Part shown: piece after piece, positions 24,757 to 33,425 of the stretch | Layout of the letters: each line of letters begins with the position of its first letter | How positions within the stretch are numbered: the stretch's first letter is position 1 | NCBI GenBank assembly: GCA_018396695.1 | Contig: JAGTQU010000012.1 | Location: 1 to 51,475 of the forward strand | DNA length: 51,475 nt | Source: Candidatus Bathyarchaeota archaeon | GTDB taxonomy: Archaea > Thermoproteota > Bathyarchaeia > TCS64 | Direction: 5' to 3' | Translations under genes and position numbers: made by a program | Notes under the pieces: model-generated | Database searches by the model: none | What the model saw: the letters and a program-made list of their open reading frames with translations, nothing else | What the model was told of the DNA's origin: nothing

Positions 24757-25329
24757 TCAACTATTCAGCGAGTGAGACAAAAGTTTTTGGATAGCATTCC
24801 AGAGAGAATCGAACTCTTCAGGCTTAAACTTATAGATGACATCGACTTTGCCTTTGAGAAGCCCCTCCAAAACATCGACGATATCATCTCGACAAGTAAA
24901 GATTAGGATTCCCTCAGAACCTAATCTCTCCAGAATCTTTAAAACACCTGGATAGATGCCTAAGCCAGCCTTCTCCAATCTACCATACTCGTCAATGAAA
25001 ACTATGCTAGGAGGGTATTCGGACTCAACGGTTCTGATAAGAACATCGTTCGCCCAGTTGAAGCCTTGAATAGAAAAAACATATTTCAAACCACCGAAGC
25101 TAAACCATCCTGTATTAGGCGCACCATTCCCGAGACGGGCTAGAGGCTTCATTTCTCCCGATACAACATCTAATCCATCATATCCTTTTAATTTCCCCTC
25201 TTGATAAGATCGAATACTTATAAGACCGCCAAAAGTTATACCTTTGAAGCGGAGTCTTTCAACTAGCGAAAGACAGGTGAGGGTCTTCCCACTTCCTATC
25301 GATCCATAGACTAGAACCGCGTAGGACAT
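24757..25329 (-). CDS. P-loop NTPase related to THEP1/DUF2478 nucleotidases
   Basis: 190 residues. Walker A GSIGSGKT at residues 9-16, an early conserved GGLIS after strand 2 (FGGLISIRSYQEG), the Walker B VFIDEYGRLEKAG near residue 115 and a late IFTCRDDIV. This order is that of the THEP1/DUF2478 nucleoside-triphosphatases. Physiological substrate unknown. It converges on the M20 peptidase gene with 16 bases between stops, and diverges from kynureninase. Confidence 0.7.
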   Translation of the reverse strand: MSYAVLVYGSIGSGKTLTCLSLVERLRFKGITFGGLISIRSYQEGKLKGYDGLDVVSGEMKPLARLGNGAPNTGWFSFGGLKYVFSIQGFNWANDVLIRTVESEYPPSIVFIDEYGRLEKAGLGIYPGVLKILERLGSEGILIFTCRDDIVDVLEGLLKGKVDVIYKFKPEEFDSLWNAIQKLLSHSLNS

Positions 25330-25460
25330 CTATTAAATTAACTTCTTCACTAAATATTTGATGGCGTTAGAAGATGTTTGAATGATCCATAGGCTCTAAA
25401 CAATAAAACTCTTCATCCATATGTTTTTTAGATTAGAGATCTTATTTCCTAGGAGAAGAG

Positions 25461-26753
25461 ATGGATAGAAAGGATTTTAGTAGTAGTGAAGAGTTTGCTC
25501 TCAAACTCGATTCATTTGATCCTCTAGCAGAGTTTCGAAGCAGGTTCTACCAGATCCCTGGCTCCATCTACATGGACGGAAATTCTCTTGGTCTTTTATC
25601 CAAAGACGCTGAGGAGACTCTTCTAAGAGTACTCGATGAATGGAAGACTCTGGGGATCGGAGGCTGGAGTAGAGGAAACCCTCCCTGGATAAGTTATGCA
25701 GAGCATCTTGGAAGACTAGAGTCTAGGCTAGTTGGAGCTGAACCGGAGGAGGTTGTCGTCTCAGGCTCGACAACCGTTAACTTGCATACCCTAGTCGCCA
25801 CATTCTTTAAGCCTGAGGGGGAGAGAAGGAAAATACTTGCTGACGTGTTGAATTTCCCTAGTGACCTTTACGCCATCGACGCTCAGATAAGGCTTAAGGG
25901 GGGAAATTCTCGTAGAGACCTCGTCCTCGTCGAGAGCAGAGATGGACACATCATTGACGAGGATGATGTAATAGACGCGATGAGTGAAGAGATAAGTGTA
26001 GCCGTTCTGCCTAGCGTCCTCTACAGGAGCGGCCAGCTTCTAGACATGGAGAGGCTCACAAGGGAGGCTCATGAAAGAGGCATTATAATCGGATTTGACT
26101 GCAGCCATTCTGTTGGAGTTGTACCACACTACTTCGATAAGTGGGGAGTAGATTTCGCCTTCTGGTGCAACTACAAGTATATGAATGGCGGACCTGGGGC
26201 TACGGCAAGCCTCTATGTCAACAAGAGACATTTCGGCGAACGGCCAGGATTAGCCGGCTGGTTCGGTAACGATCGGTCCACCATGTTTAACATGGATAAA
26301 GCATTCGACCCTGCTAAGGATGCCTCCGCTTGGCAGATTGGGACAACATTCATGCTTAGCACAGCACCTATCGAAGGTTCTCTTAGGATAATGCTTGAGG
26401 CAGGGATCGAGAAGATACGGGAGAAGTCTCTGAAAATAACAGGCTATCTCATGTCCCTGATAGACGAGATGCTGAGCTGGGAGCCTTACAACTACTCCAT
26501 AGTGACGCCTCGAGAACCTGAGAGGAGAGGAGGCCATGTCGGAGTGGGTCACGAAGAAGCATACAGGATAAGCGAGGCATTGAAGGCGAGAGGAGTCATA
26601 CCAGACTTCAGACCTCCGAACATCATAAGATTAGCACCCGTCCCATTATATGTAAGCTACCACGAGGTCTGGCAGGTTGCTCAACATTTGAAGGAGATCA
26701 TTGACAACCGAGAGTATGAGAGATACCCTAAGCAAAGAGGCATCGTAACATAG
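25461..26753 (+). CDS. kynU: Kynureninase
   Basis: 430 residues, a fold-type I PLP enzyme that cleaves kynurenine to anthranilate and alanine. Family landmarks: YMDGNSLGLLSKDAEETL near residue 36, SGSTTVNLHTL, FNFP-type PLP loop (LNFPSDLYAI), DCSHSVGVVPH (Asp binding the pyridine nitrogen), the Schiff-base Lys in WCNYKYMNGGPG and the late GGHVGV. A GGAGAA ribosome site precedes the ATG. No other tryptophan-degradation gene is adjacent. Stop is TAG. Confidence 0.9.
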   Translation: MDRKDFSSSEEFALKLDSFDPLAEFRSRFYQIPGSIYMDGNSLGLLSKDAEETLLRVLDEWKTLGIGGWSRGNPPWISYAEHLGRLESRLVGAEPEEVVVSGSTTVNLHTLVATFFKPEGERRKILADVLNFPSDLYAIDAQIRLKGGNSRRDLVLVESRDGHIIDEDDVIDAMSEEISVAVLPSVLYRSGQLLDMERLTREAHERGIIIGFDCSHSVGVVPHYFDKWGVDFAFWCNYKYMNGGPGATASLYVNKRHFGERPGLAGWFGNDRSTMFNMDKAFDPAKDASAWQIGTTFMLSTAPIEGSLRIMLEAGIEKIREKSLKITGYLMSLIDEMLSWEPYNYSIVTPREPERRGGHVGVGHEEAYRISEALKARGVIPDFRPPNIIRLAPVPLYVSYHEVWQVAQHLKEIIDNREYERYPKQRGIVT

Positions 26754-26931
26754 GTTAATATCATTAGTTTTTCCTAGCCTCTCGAAACACCTCTTCTTAA
26801 ATTATTGTTAGGGATTTCGAAAGATTCGAAAAGATATCGAGTAACAACAATTTCGATTCTTTATAGTAGAAATTATAAGGCAAACAATCAATCATCCTTC
26901 ATAGAGTACGTTTTAAATGCGAAATGAGAGA

Positions 26932-28977
26932 CTAGGTTTTAGGAAAACTTTCAAAATCACTTGGTTTTTCAATCTTGACAGCGCACACTTTAAACTCTGG
27001 GATCTTTGCTTCAGGATCGAGAGCCGAGTTTGTGAGATGATTGGCAGCAGCCTCGGCGAAGTGGAAGGGTATGAAGACAACCCCCTCCTTTACACGTTCT
27101 GTTATTGACGCTTTGAGAGTGATCTCTCCCCGCTTGCTCTTCACTTTAACTTTTTCTCCGTCAAATATTCTCAGAAGATTCGCATCTGAAGGATTGATCT
27201 CGATGTAAGCTTCATTAACCTGGTCTATTAGCGTCTTCGAGCGCCTAGTCATGGTTCCACCGTGCCAATGGAAGAGCAGTCTCCCCGTGGTAAGAATGAA
27301 TGGATATTCTTCATCAGGAACCTCTGAAGGAGGATTATAATCAACAGTGACGAATCTGCCTCTACCCCTCGTGAATCGTTCGACATGTAAAATGCTGGTT
27401 CCAGGGTGATTTTCATCTATGCAAGGCCACTTCAATGCTCCCTTATCTAGGCGCTCGTAGCTTACTCCACCATATATGGGGACGAGTTCAGCGATCTCCT
27501 CCATGACATTGGCTGGGCTAGTATAGGGCATAAGGTAACCCATGATCTTGGAGAGCTGTGATATGATCATCCAATCAGGCTGAGATTCTCCAACTGGTTC
27601 TACCGCCTTTCTTATCCTTTGGATTCTCCGATCAGTAGCCGTATATGTGCCATCTTTTTCAGCGAAACTCGCTGCTGGGAGGATTACATCAGCTACTTCA
27701 GTCGTCTCCGAGGGAAAAAGCTCTGACACTGCCAGGAAATCAAGCTTCTCCAACTGCTTCTTCACGTGGTTTAAATCTGGATCCGTCATCAAAGGGTTCT
27801 CACCCATGATATACATGGCTTTGATTTTTCCACCACACTCGTTTATCATCTCAATCAAAGTCAAGCCTCTCCCATCCGGACATTTCACCCCCCACCTCTC
27901 CTCGAAAGTCTTCCTCGCTTCAACATCTGAGACTCTTCGATATCCTGGGAGGAAATCCGGCAGGGCGCCCATGTCGCATGAGCCTTGAACATTGTTCTGA
28001 CCTCTAAGGGGGTTAACTCCAGTCCCTGGTCTACCAATGTTTCCGCAGAGCATGGCTAGATTCGCTAATGAAACGACGTTGTTCACACCCGTCGTATGCT
28101 GGGTTATGCCCATAGAGAAGATTATCGAGGCTTTATCCGCCTTGGCATAAATCTTAGCAGCATTAGAGATAAGTTTGGCGTCGACTCCTGTAATCCTTGC
28201 AGCATATTCTGGAGTATATTTGGCTACTAGCTTCTCGAGCTCATGAAAGCCCTCCGTCCTTGATTTGATGAAATGTGTATCTTGAAGACCTTCAAAGATT
28301 ATAACATTCATAAACGCGTTAATGAGGGCTACATCCGTGCCTGGATAGAGGTTCAAATGGATGGTTGCGTAAGCCTTTAAGTCTATACTTCTAGGATCAG
28401 CTAAAATGAGGCTGCTCCCCTTCTTCACAGCTTTTATTATCCTCCGAGCTATAAGGGGGTGTTGCTCAGAAGTATTGGAGCCTATAACGAAGATAACATC
28501 CGCGTCTTCAATATCCTCCTGTGAGTTTGTCATTGCTCCACTACCAAAAGACTTCATCAATCCCTCGATAGTGCTGGCGTGGCAGAGCCTAGCACAGTTG
28601 TCTATGTTGTTTGTCCCTATAACAGTCCGAGCAAACTTTTGTAGAAGATAGTTCTCCTCATTCGTCGACTTAGAGGAAGATAGAAGGGCTACAGAGTTTC
28701 CTCCGTACTCTTCTTTAGCCTCGAGGAGGCTCCTCGAGATGAGGGTTAATGCCTTCCGCCAACCAGTTTCTATAAATCCTCCATTCTTTCTTATGAGGGG
28801 TTTAGTTAGGCGGTCAGGATGATGGATGAACTCATGGGCGCTCCACCCTTTAATGCATAGCTTACCCTCTCCAGGACCTATGTTCAAGGGGGTCACTTTT
28901 TTAACCTTTCCATCGAGTACCTGAAGGGAGAGGAGACATCCTACTCCACAGTAGGGGCAGACCGTCGGTATTTTCAT
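26932..28977 (-). CDS. fdhA: Cytoplasmic formate dehydrogenase catalytic subunit
   Basis: 681 residues and no signal peptide, so cytoplasmic. Cys7, Cys10, Cys14 and Cys41 bind a 4Fe-4S cluster (CPYCGVGC). The molybdenum/tungsten ligand is Cys132 with His133 (ARLCHASTIEG), and the following SFGSGAMTNS is typical of FdhF/FdhA formate dehydrogenases. The last 110 residues form the dinucleotide-binding domain (FHWHGGTMTRRSKTL). Its ATG overlaps the hdrB stop by four bases, so formate oxidation (or CO2 reduction) is coupled to the HdrBC module. No FdhB gene is nearby. Stop is TAG. Confidence 0.9.
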   Translation of the reverse strand: MKIPTVCPYCGVGCLLSLQVLDGKVKKVTPLNIGPGEGKLCIKGWSAHEFIHHPDRLTKPLIRKNGGFIETGWRKALTLISRSLLEAKEEYGGNSVALLSSSKSTNEENYLLQKFARTVIGTNNIDNCARLCHASTIEGLMKSFGSGAMTNSQEDIEDADVIFVIGSNTSEQHPLIARRIIKAVKKGSSLILADPRSIDLKAYATIHLNLYPGTDVALINAFMNVIIFEGLQDTHFIKSRTEGFHELEKLVAKYTPEYAARITGVDAKLISNAAKIYAKADKASIIFSMGITQHTTGVNNVVSLANLAMLCGNIGRPGTGVNPLRGQNNVQGSCDMGALPDFLPGYRRVSDVEARKTFEERWGVKCPDGRGLTLIEMINECGGKIKAMYIMGENPLMTDPDLNHVKKQLEKLDFLAVSELFPSETTEVADVILPAASFAEKDGTYTATDRRIQRIRKAVEPVGESQPDWMIISQLSKIMGYLMPYTSPANVMEEIAELVPIYGGVSYERLDKGALKWPCIDENHPGTSILHVERFTRGRGRFVTVDYNPPSEVPDEEYPFILTTGRLLFHWHGGTMTRRSKTLIDQVNEAYIEINPSDANLLRIFDGEKVKVKSKRGEITLKASITERVKEGVVFIPFHFAEAAANHLTNSALDPEAKIPEFKVCAVKIEKPSDFESFPKT

Positions 28978-29867
28978 TCAAGCATCTCCTCTAACTTGGC
29001 TTCAAAGGCTGAAGACTTCACTCTGTGGCGCTCATAGAAGACCTCGTCTAGCTTATAACCCAGTGCTAAACCGAGGAGCTGAGGGTAGAATAAAACCGGG
29101 AGACTGAATCCAAGGCTATAGCTCCTAGAAGCCACAGCCTGGCCTGTATCGAATTGATAGAAGCATTGAGGGCAAGTCACAGTGATGCAGTCGGCTTGAG
29201 TCTTTTTCATGCTCTTCAGCTTATCTCTTATTAGGTTCGAGGCTGAGGCTTTTGACCCATAATTCGATAGTGTCCAGCCGCAGCACAGGGTTTTAAGATC
29301 GTAATCTGAGACGGAGGCTCCAAGAGCTGAGACCATCCTCTCTAGAATGACTGGGTCGTATTGATCATCGAATCGGAAAATCTCGACGGGGCTGATTAAG
29401 TGGCACCCTGTATGGCATGCGACTTTAATCTCTTTTAAAGGGTGTTTCACCTTTTCGCCCAGCTTCTCTAAGCCTATATCTTCGAGTATAGCGTGGACAA
29501 AATGTTTGATTTCAAAGGCTCCTTCGAATCGGTGTCCAGTATCTCTCATTATATCGTTTACTTTATCCTTCAATTCTTTGTTCCCTTTTAAAACTGAGTC
29601 GGTTTGCTTTAACGTATAGTAACAGCCGTTGCAGATCGTCAGAATATCTAATCCTTTCTCTTCAGCTATAGCTATGTTTCTAGCCGCTAGGGTTAGCCAT
29701 GTCAGTTTATCGTTGAGCCCAAATCCTATGGGTTCTGGACAGCAGCTGAAATCGTCTAGCTTCACCAGTTCAATGTCTAAATCTTTGAATACCATCTCGC
29801 TGACCCTCTCCAAGTGGGGAAGCCTGATCGGTATGAAGCAGCCCTTGAAGAAAGCAAACTTTTTCAA
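28974..29867 (-). CDS. hdrB: Heterodisulfide reductase subunit B-like protein
   Basis: 297 residues with two CCG domains: the first has FSCCPEPIGFG and ICNGCYYTL, the second HTGCHL, TLCCGW and CPQC. These Cys sets bind the noncubane 4Fe-4S pair that reduces heterodisulfide in HdrB. It overlaps hdrC and fdhA by four bases on each side. In an archaeon without other methanogenesis genes in view, the disulfide or quinone-like acceptor is unknown. Confidence 0.88.
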   Translation of the reverse strand: MKKFAFFKGCFIPIRLPHLERVSEMVFKDLDIELVKLDDFSCCPEPIGFGLNDKLTWLTLAARNIAIAEEKGLDILTICNGCYYTLKQTDSVLKGNKELKDKVNDIMRDTGHRFEGAFEIKHFVHAILEDIGLEKLGEKVKHPLKEIKVACHTGCHLISPVEIFRFDDQYDPVILERMVSALGASVSDYDLKTLCCGWTLSNYGSKASASNLIRDKLKSMKKTQADCITVTCPQCFYQFDTGQAVASRSYSLGFSLPVLFYPQLLGLALGYKLDEVFYERHRVKSSAFEAKLEEMLE

Positions 29868-30373
29868 ATATGATTCTCCTTCGCTTTCAACATTTTATCG
29901 ATGAAACCTGTCTTAGAGCTTAAGATTCTAAGATCTTCAATGGCTTTCATCTGGAGAGGTTCAAGGTGCAGCTCTTCTCTTAGCCTGAGGGTAACCGAGG
30001 AGATGGGAAAGGCATAGCCTGTGGTCAGAATATTTTCAACCTCGCTCATTATGAGTGAAGGAGCAAGACCCATCTCGAAGGCTTGAGACTTCATCTCTTC
30101 GATAAACTTTATGGGAGAAACCTCATAGGGACAGACCTCTTCGCATTTATGGCATGAGACACAGAGCCAGATATTCGGGTTTCTTGCAGGATCGCTAGAC
30201 CCTAAACAGTCATAGACGAAGGTGTATCTTGGATTAAACTTTTCAGAATCATACGAGACATGACATGAATATCCTCTAACCACGCAGCAGATCCCGCATT
30301 TAAAGCAGATCTCCGAAGATTTTTTAGTCTTGAACGACTCATCGCGAGACTCATAATCAGCTTTCAGTATCAA
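29864..30373 (-). CDS. hdrC: Heterodisulfide reductase subunit C-like protein
   Basis: 169 residues with two ferredoxin-type clusters: CFKCGICCVVRGYSC and CVSCHKCEEVCPYEV, then a helical tail rich in SPIKFIEEMKSQAF and LRLREELHLEPL, as in HdrC. It relays electrons from the partner to HdrB. First gene of the hdrC-hdrB-fdhA operon, with a TTG start. In the first cluster the fourth Cys sits later than in a standard CxxCxxCxxxC. Confidence 0.85.
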   Translation of the reverse strand: MILKADYESRDESFKTKKSSEICFKCGICCVVRGYSCHVSYDSEKFNPRYTFVYDCLGSSDPARNPNIWLCVSCHKCEEVCPYEVSPIKFIEEMKSQAFEMGLAPSLIMSEVENILTTGYAFPISSVTLRLREELHLEPLQMKAIEDLRILSSKTGFIDKMLKAKENHI

Positions 30374-30720
30374 AACTCATCTAAATCAAATTTCCCATTA
30401 AAAGCTTAACAATTTTATCTTTTCAACTAAGATTATGTAAATGATCCTATTAATCCTCTCTAAAGGACTCTAATGCAAACCCCCGAAAAAGTGTAATCTT
30501 AATCTGAGGCAAGGGGTAAGTTTTGGCTTTTTAGAGAATATTATCCAATTACCTGAGCAATAAAATTGGAAAGTAAAACTGGTTTAAAGACAATTAAAGA
30601 ATAGTTTGAATTATGGAAACGAAAAGCTGGGAAATAAGTGAAAAATAATGATGATGTCTCTATTTATATCTAAAAATTTTTAAGCGTTCACGAAGATAGA
30701 GAAGCTTCTAAAGGGGATCC
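30374..30720. other. 347-base spacer with one promoter candidate
   Basis: Separates the hdr-fdh operon from the ECF gene. I find no tRNA, repeat or hairpin with a T-run. AAAAATTTTTAAG at about 30672-30684 is a plausible TATA box for the gene at 30721, and AAGGGG at 30711-30716 its ribosome site. Confidence 0.35.
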
Positions 30721-31233
30721 TTGTTGAGAACCATCGAGCTTGCACTCAGCGGCATCTTATCAGCTTTCGCCTTAGCAATACCTCTTTTATTCAAAGGATG
30801 GCTACAATTTGTCATTCCAACCGTAGGATACTCGGCAACGCTAGCCTCCCACGTCCCAGTCATGATTTCGATTATAGCTGGACCACAAGTGGCAGCTCTA
30901 ACAGGCTTAGCTTCAACCCTAGGCTTCCTAGCGACGCTCGGACCTGTCGTAGCAGCGAGGGCGGCTACACACATCCTATTCGGGGTCGTAACCGCGCTCG
31001 CTGTTAAGAGGGGGTTCTCCTTCAACAAAGCCATCTTCCTAATCGCTTTGCCACTCCACAGCATACCTGAAGGGCTAGTCGTCATACCATTTGGAGTGCC
31101 CCTATACGGAGCCTTCATAAACATCGTCGGCGGATCGATTCACCACATCATCGACGCCGTAATCTCGATAATCATACTCAGGACAGCAAAGCCAGTTTTA
31201 AAGAGCTTTAGGCTTCTAGAGTTAAAGACATAA
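30721..31233 (+). CDS. ECF-transporter S-component-like membrane protein
   Basis: 170 residues, five to six hydrophobic helices with small loops, the size and pattern of a vitamin-binding S-component (FGVVTALAVKRGFSFN, LPLHSIPEGLVVIPFG, GGSIHHIIDAVISIIIL). The conserved His-His and Pro/Gly loop near the C-terminus resembles niacin/thiamine-precursor S-components. Start TTG 30721. It lies just upstream of the TPP riboswitch on the same strand, so a thiamine-related substrate is possible but unproven. No ECF ATPase or T-component is beside it. Confidence 0.65.
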   Translation: MLRTIELALSGILSAFALAIPLLFKGWLQFVIPTVGYSATLASHVPVMISIIAGPQVAALTGLASTLGFLATLGPVVAARAATHILFGVVTALAVKRGFSFNKAIFLIALPLHSIPEGLVVIPFGVPLYGAFINIVGGSIHHIIDAVISIIILRTAKPVLKSFRLLELKT

Positions 31234-31344
31234 CAATCTTATTTTTGAAAATTGAGCCTAAAGTTTAGAGGTTCCCATAGTTTAACTTCGTTGATCAGGC
31301 TTAGTCTAATCCAAAACATATTTAAACAACGAATAGCCTCATAG

Positions 31345-31434
31345 TTGGGAAAGGGGAGCTGGGTGAAACCGGCTGAGAGGACGTAAAAGCGTCGACCCTT
31401 TGAACCTGATCCAGGTAATACTGGCGGAGGGAAA
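31345..31434 (+). promoter_or_regulatory. TPP riboswitch (THI element)
   Basis: Contains the conserved segments in order: GGGGAGC, GGCTGAGAGG, ACCCTTTGAACCTGATC, GGTAATACTGG and CGGAGGGA. The last segment includes GGAGG, which is also the ribosome site of the ATG at 31438, so ligand binding can occlude it: translational control of the thiamine operon. Confidence 0.95.
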
Positions 31435-31437
31435 AAA

Positions 31438-32190
31438 ATGGATGACTCTAAAGAAGAAAGTTTAGGCGAATCTTCTAAGCAAAATTATAACTCTACTACT
31501 GAGAACTCATTTTCTAAGAAGACCGGATCTGAACCGCATAGAGTAGATGGATTTAAGCCGATAGTATGCGAGAGATATCATGAAAACCAGAAACAGGTTG
31601 AAGATGATCTAAAATTTTTAGCCGACACAGCTCTCTCTTCTGGAGCTACCGACGCTAAAGTGGTACCGACGAGCATTATAGTCGTCGATGAGAGGGCACG
31701 CTACAAGTGCATGTATCCTCCATGCAAATGGTATGGGAGCAGCGTCATCTGCCCCCCTAGGCTAGAACTGACCCCTGAGAAGACCAGGCAAATTGTCCAA
31801 AAATACAAATACGCGGTCTTGATCAAAATTGAGGCTCCCGTCAACGCCCTCGCAGGAGACAGATGGGTAGAGCTTCACGTCCCCTTTGAGTGGAAGGTTA
31901 AGGAGATCGTCAGCAAAGTCATGGGAGCCGCCTTCAACATCGGATACCATCTCAACCTCGGCTTCGCTGCGGGAGAGTGTACACCATGTCTTTCGAAAGG
32001 GTTAGAATGTCAAGCGTTGAATGGACAATGCAGATTCCCATTCATGGCTATACCTGCAATGGAGGCAGCTGGGATCGATGTCTTCTCCACTGTGCGAAAC
32101 GCTGGCTGGGAGATATACCCTATAGGGGCGTCAACTAGGCTCTGCAACATCCCATGCGCCGCATTGTACGGACTTGTTTTGGTGGTGTAA
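31438..32190 (+). CDS. DUF2284 metal-binding protein in thiamine operon
   Basis: 250 residues. The Cys-rich pattern CMYPPCKWYGSSVICPP, then CTPCLSKGLECQALNGQCRFP and a late CNIPC, is that of DUF2284 proteins, thought to bind metal or an Fe-S cluster. A hydrophilic N-terminal extension of about 50 residues precedes it. As the first gene after the TPP riboswitch it should act in thiamine synthesis or salvage, for example as an electron or cluster donor to ThiC, but that is inference. It is followed ten bases later by the thiW-like gene. Confidence 0.75.
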   Translation: MDDSKEESLGESSKQNYNSTTENSFSKKTGSEPHRVDGFKPIVCERYHENQKQVEDDLKFLADTALSSGATDAKVVPTSIIVVDERARYKCMYPPCKWYGSSVICPPRLELTPEKTRQIVQKYKYAVLIKIEAPVNALAGDRWVELHVPFEWKVKEIVSKVMGAAFNIGYHLNLGFAAGECTPCLSKGLECQALNGQCRFPFMAIPAMEAAGIDVFSTVRNAGWEIYPIGASTRLCNIPCAALYGLVLVV

Positions 32191-32200
32191 GAGGATGAGA

Positions 32201-33364
32201 ATGGGGAGAAAGCCGAATAGTCAGATGCCAAGGACGATGAAGATAGCGTTATCCGCTGTTCTCACGGCTTTAGGTGTGATCCTTTCACCTTTGTTCAGCA
32301 TACCTATGCCGCCGATAAAGGCATATCCCATACAACATTGCATAAACGCTATATCCGGGGTTGTACTCGGACCCTTCTGGGCGGTTATCGTTGCAACTAT
32401 GATAGGTATAATTAGAAACTTGCTGGGCACTGGCACTTTCTTTGCCTTCCCTGGAGGGATCTTTGGTGGACTCGTTGTAGGCTTAGTCTATAAGTATCTC
32501 TGGAGAAACGATCTATCCGCCCTCACAGAGAGTATCGGTACCGTCGTCATCGGAGCAACCGTAGGCTATGCATTCATATCAGGGCTGGCACCCGGTGAAG
32601 TGTCTTATGTTTTAGGTATGCCTGTTAGAGGAGTCTCTTCAACGATGTGGGGTGTTTCAGGAGGGATGTGGGTTCTCTGGCTGATGTTTGGGGCTAGCTC
32701 GATACCAGGCTCTTTTCTGGGATTCCTCTGCCTGAAGGCGCTGAGACGGGCAGGTGTGTTGAAGACTGTTTCAGAGAAGATTTCCACACAGAACGGGAGA
32801 CCAAATAAGCCCAATTTTTCATACGATGAGCTTCGAGGAAAAAAGGTGTTAATCCAGGGGGATGTTGGATCTGGGAAGACGGCTCTGACTAGGAGACTTC
32901 TCTTGGAGGCATTAACCATAGAAGACCCGTCTGACGTAGCCGTAATTGACATGGCTCCGGAGGTGGCCGTCAGAAACGGCGTCATTATAGGTGGTAAGCT
33001 TTTGAACACTCCAGATGAGAGGATTAGAGTCTTGAACGTTAATTCTTATACTCCTAGGCTTACGGCTAAGAGTCCTGAGGAGCTGCTAGAGCTAGCTGAC
33101 ACCAACAGAAAAAGGGTTGAGGAGCTTTTCGAAGCTTTCGACGAGAAGCCTAGCAGAATCCTCTTTGTAAACGACGTCTCCATTTATCTGCAGCGGGGGG
33201 ATCTTGAGAAGCTTCTCGGCATCATAGACAAGGCGGAGACTGTCATTGCAAACGGGTACTATGGAGAAGGGTTGAAGGAGGATCTCGGGACAGGAGTCTC
33301 AGCTAGGGAGAAGAGCTTAATGGAGGAGCTGGCTCGAAGAATGGAGGTTGTAATAAAACTATGA
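32201..33364 (+). CDS. thiW: ThiW-like S-component fused to a P-loop NTPase domain
   Basis: 387 residues from ATG 32201, chosen because GAGG at 32191-32194 is well spaced for it. Residues about 1-175 form a membrane domain with the ThiW pattern (FSIPMPPIKAYPIQHCINAISG), a thiamine-precursor S-component. Residues about 200-387 are a soluble P-loop domain with GDVGSGKT (Walker A), AVIDMAPE and ILFVNDVSIYL (Walker B). The usual ECF ATPase is an ABC type with an LSGGQ signature; none is seen here. The fusion is unusual. It sits between the riboswitch gene and thiC. Confidence 0.75.
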   Translation: MGRKPNSQMPRTMKIALSAVLTALGVILSPLFSIPMPPIKAYPIQHCINAISGVVLGPFWAVIVATMIGIIRNLLGTGTFFAFPGGIFGGLVVGLVYKYLWRNDLSALTESIGTVVIGATVGYAFISGLAPGEVSYVLGMPVRGVSSTMWGVSGGMWVLWLMFGASSIPGSFLGFLCLKALRRAGVLKTVSEKISTQNGRPNKPNFSYDELRGKKVLIQGDVGSGKTALTRRLLLEALTIEDPSDVAVIDMAPEVAVRNGVIIGGKLLNTPDERIRVLNVNSYTPRLTAKSPEELLELADTNRKRVEELFEAFDEKPSRILFVNDVSIYLQRGDLEKLLGIIDKAETVIANGYYGEGLKEDLGTGVSAREKSLMEELARRMEVVIKL

Positions 33365-33425
33365 TTAAGGTTCCTGAAACGGAATCATTTGCTTATTCTC
33401 AACTCTTTTCTCAGGAGGTTGAATT

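Noticed and set aside
25461-26753. Cysteine desulfurase (SufS/IscS)
   Set aside because: The DCSHSVG and NYKYMNGGPG motifs and overall length fit kynureninase, and the desulfurase Cys loop is absent.
30374-30720. Possible second riboswitch before the ECF gene
   Set aside because: I looked for TPP, preQ1 and cobalamin core motifs and saw none.
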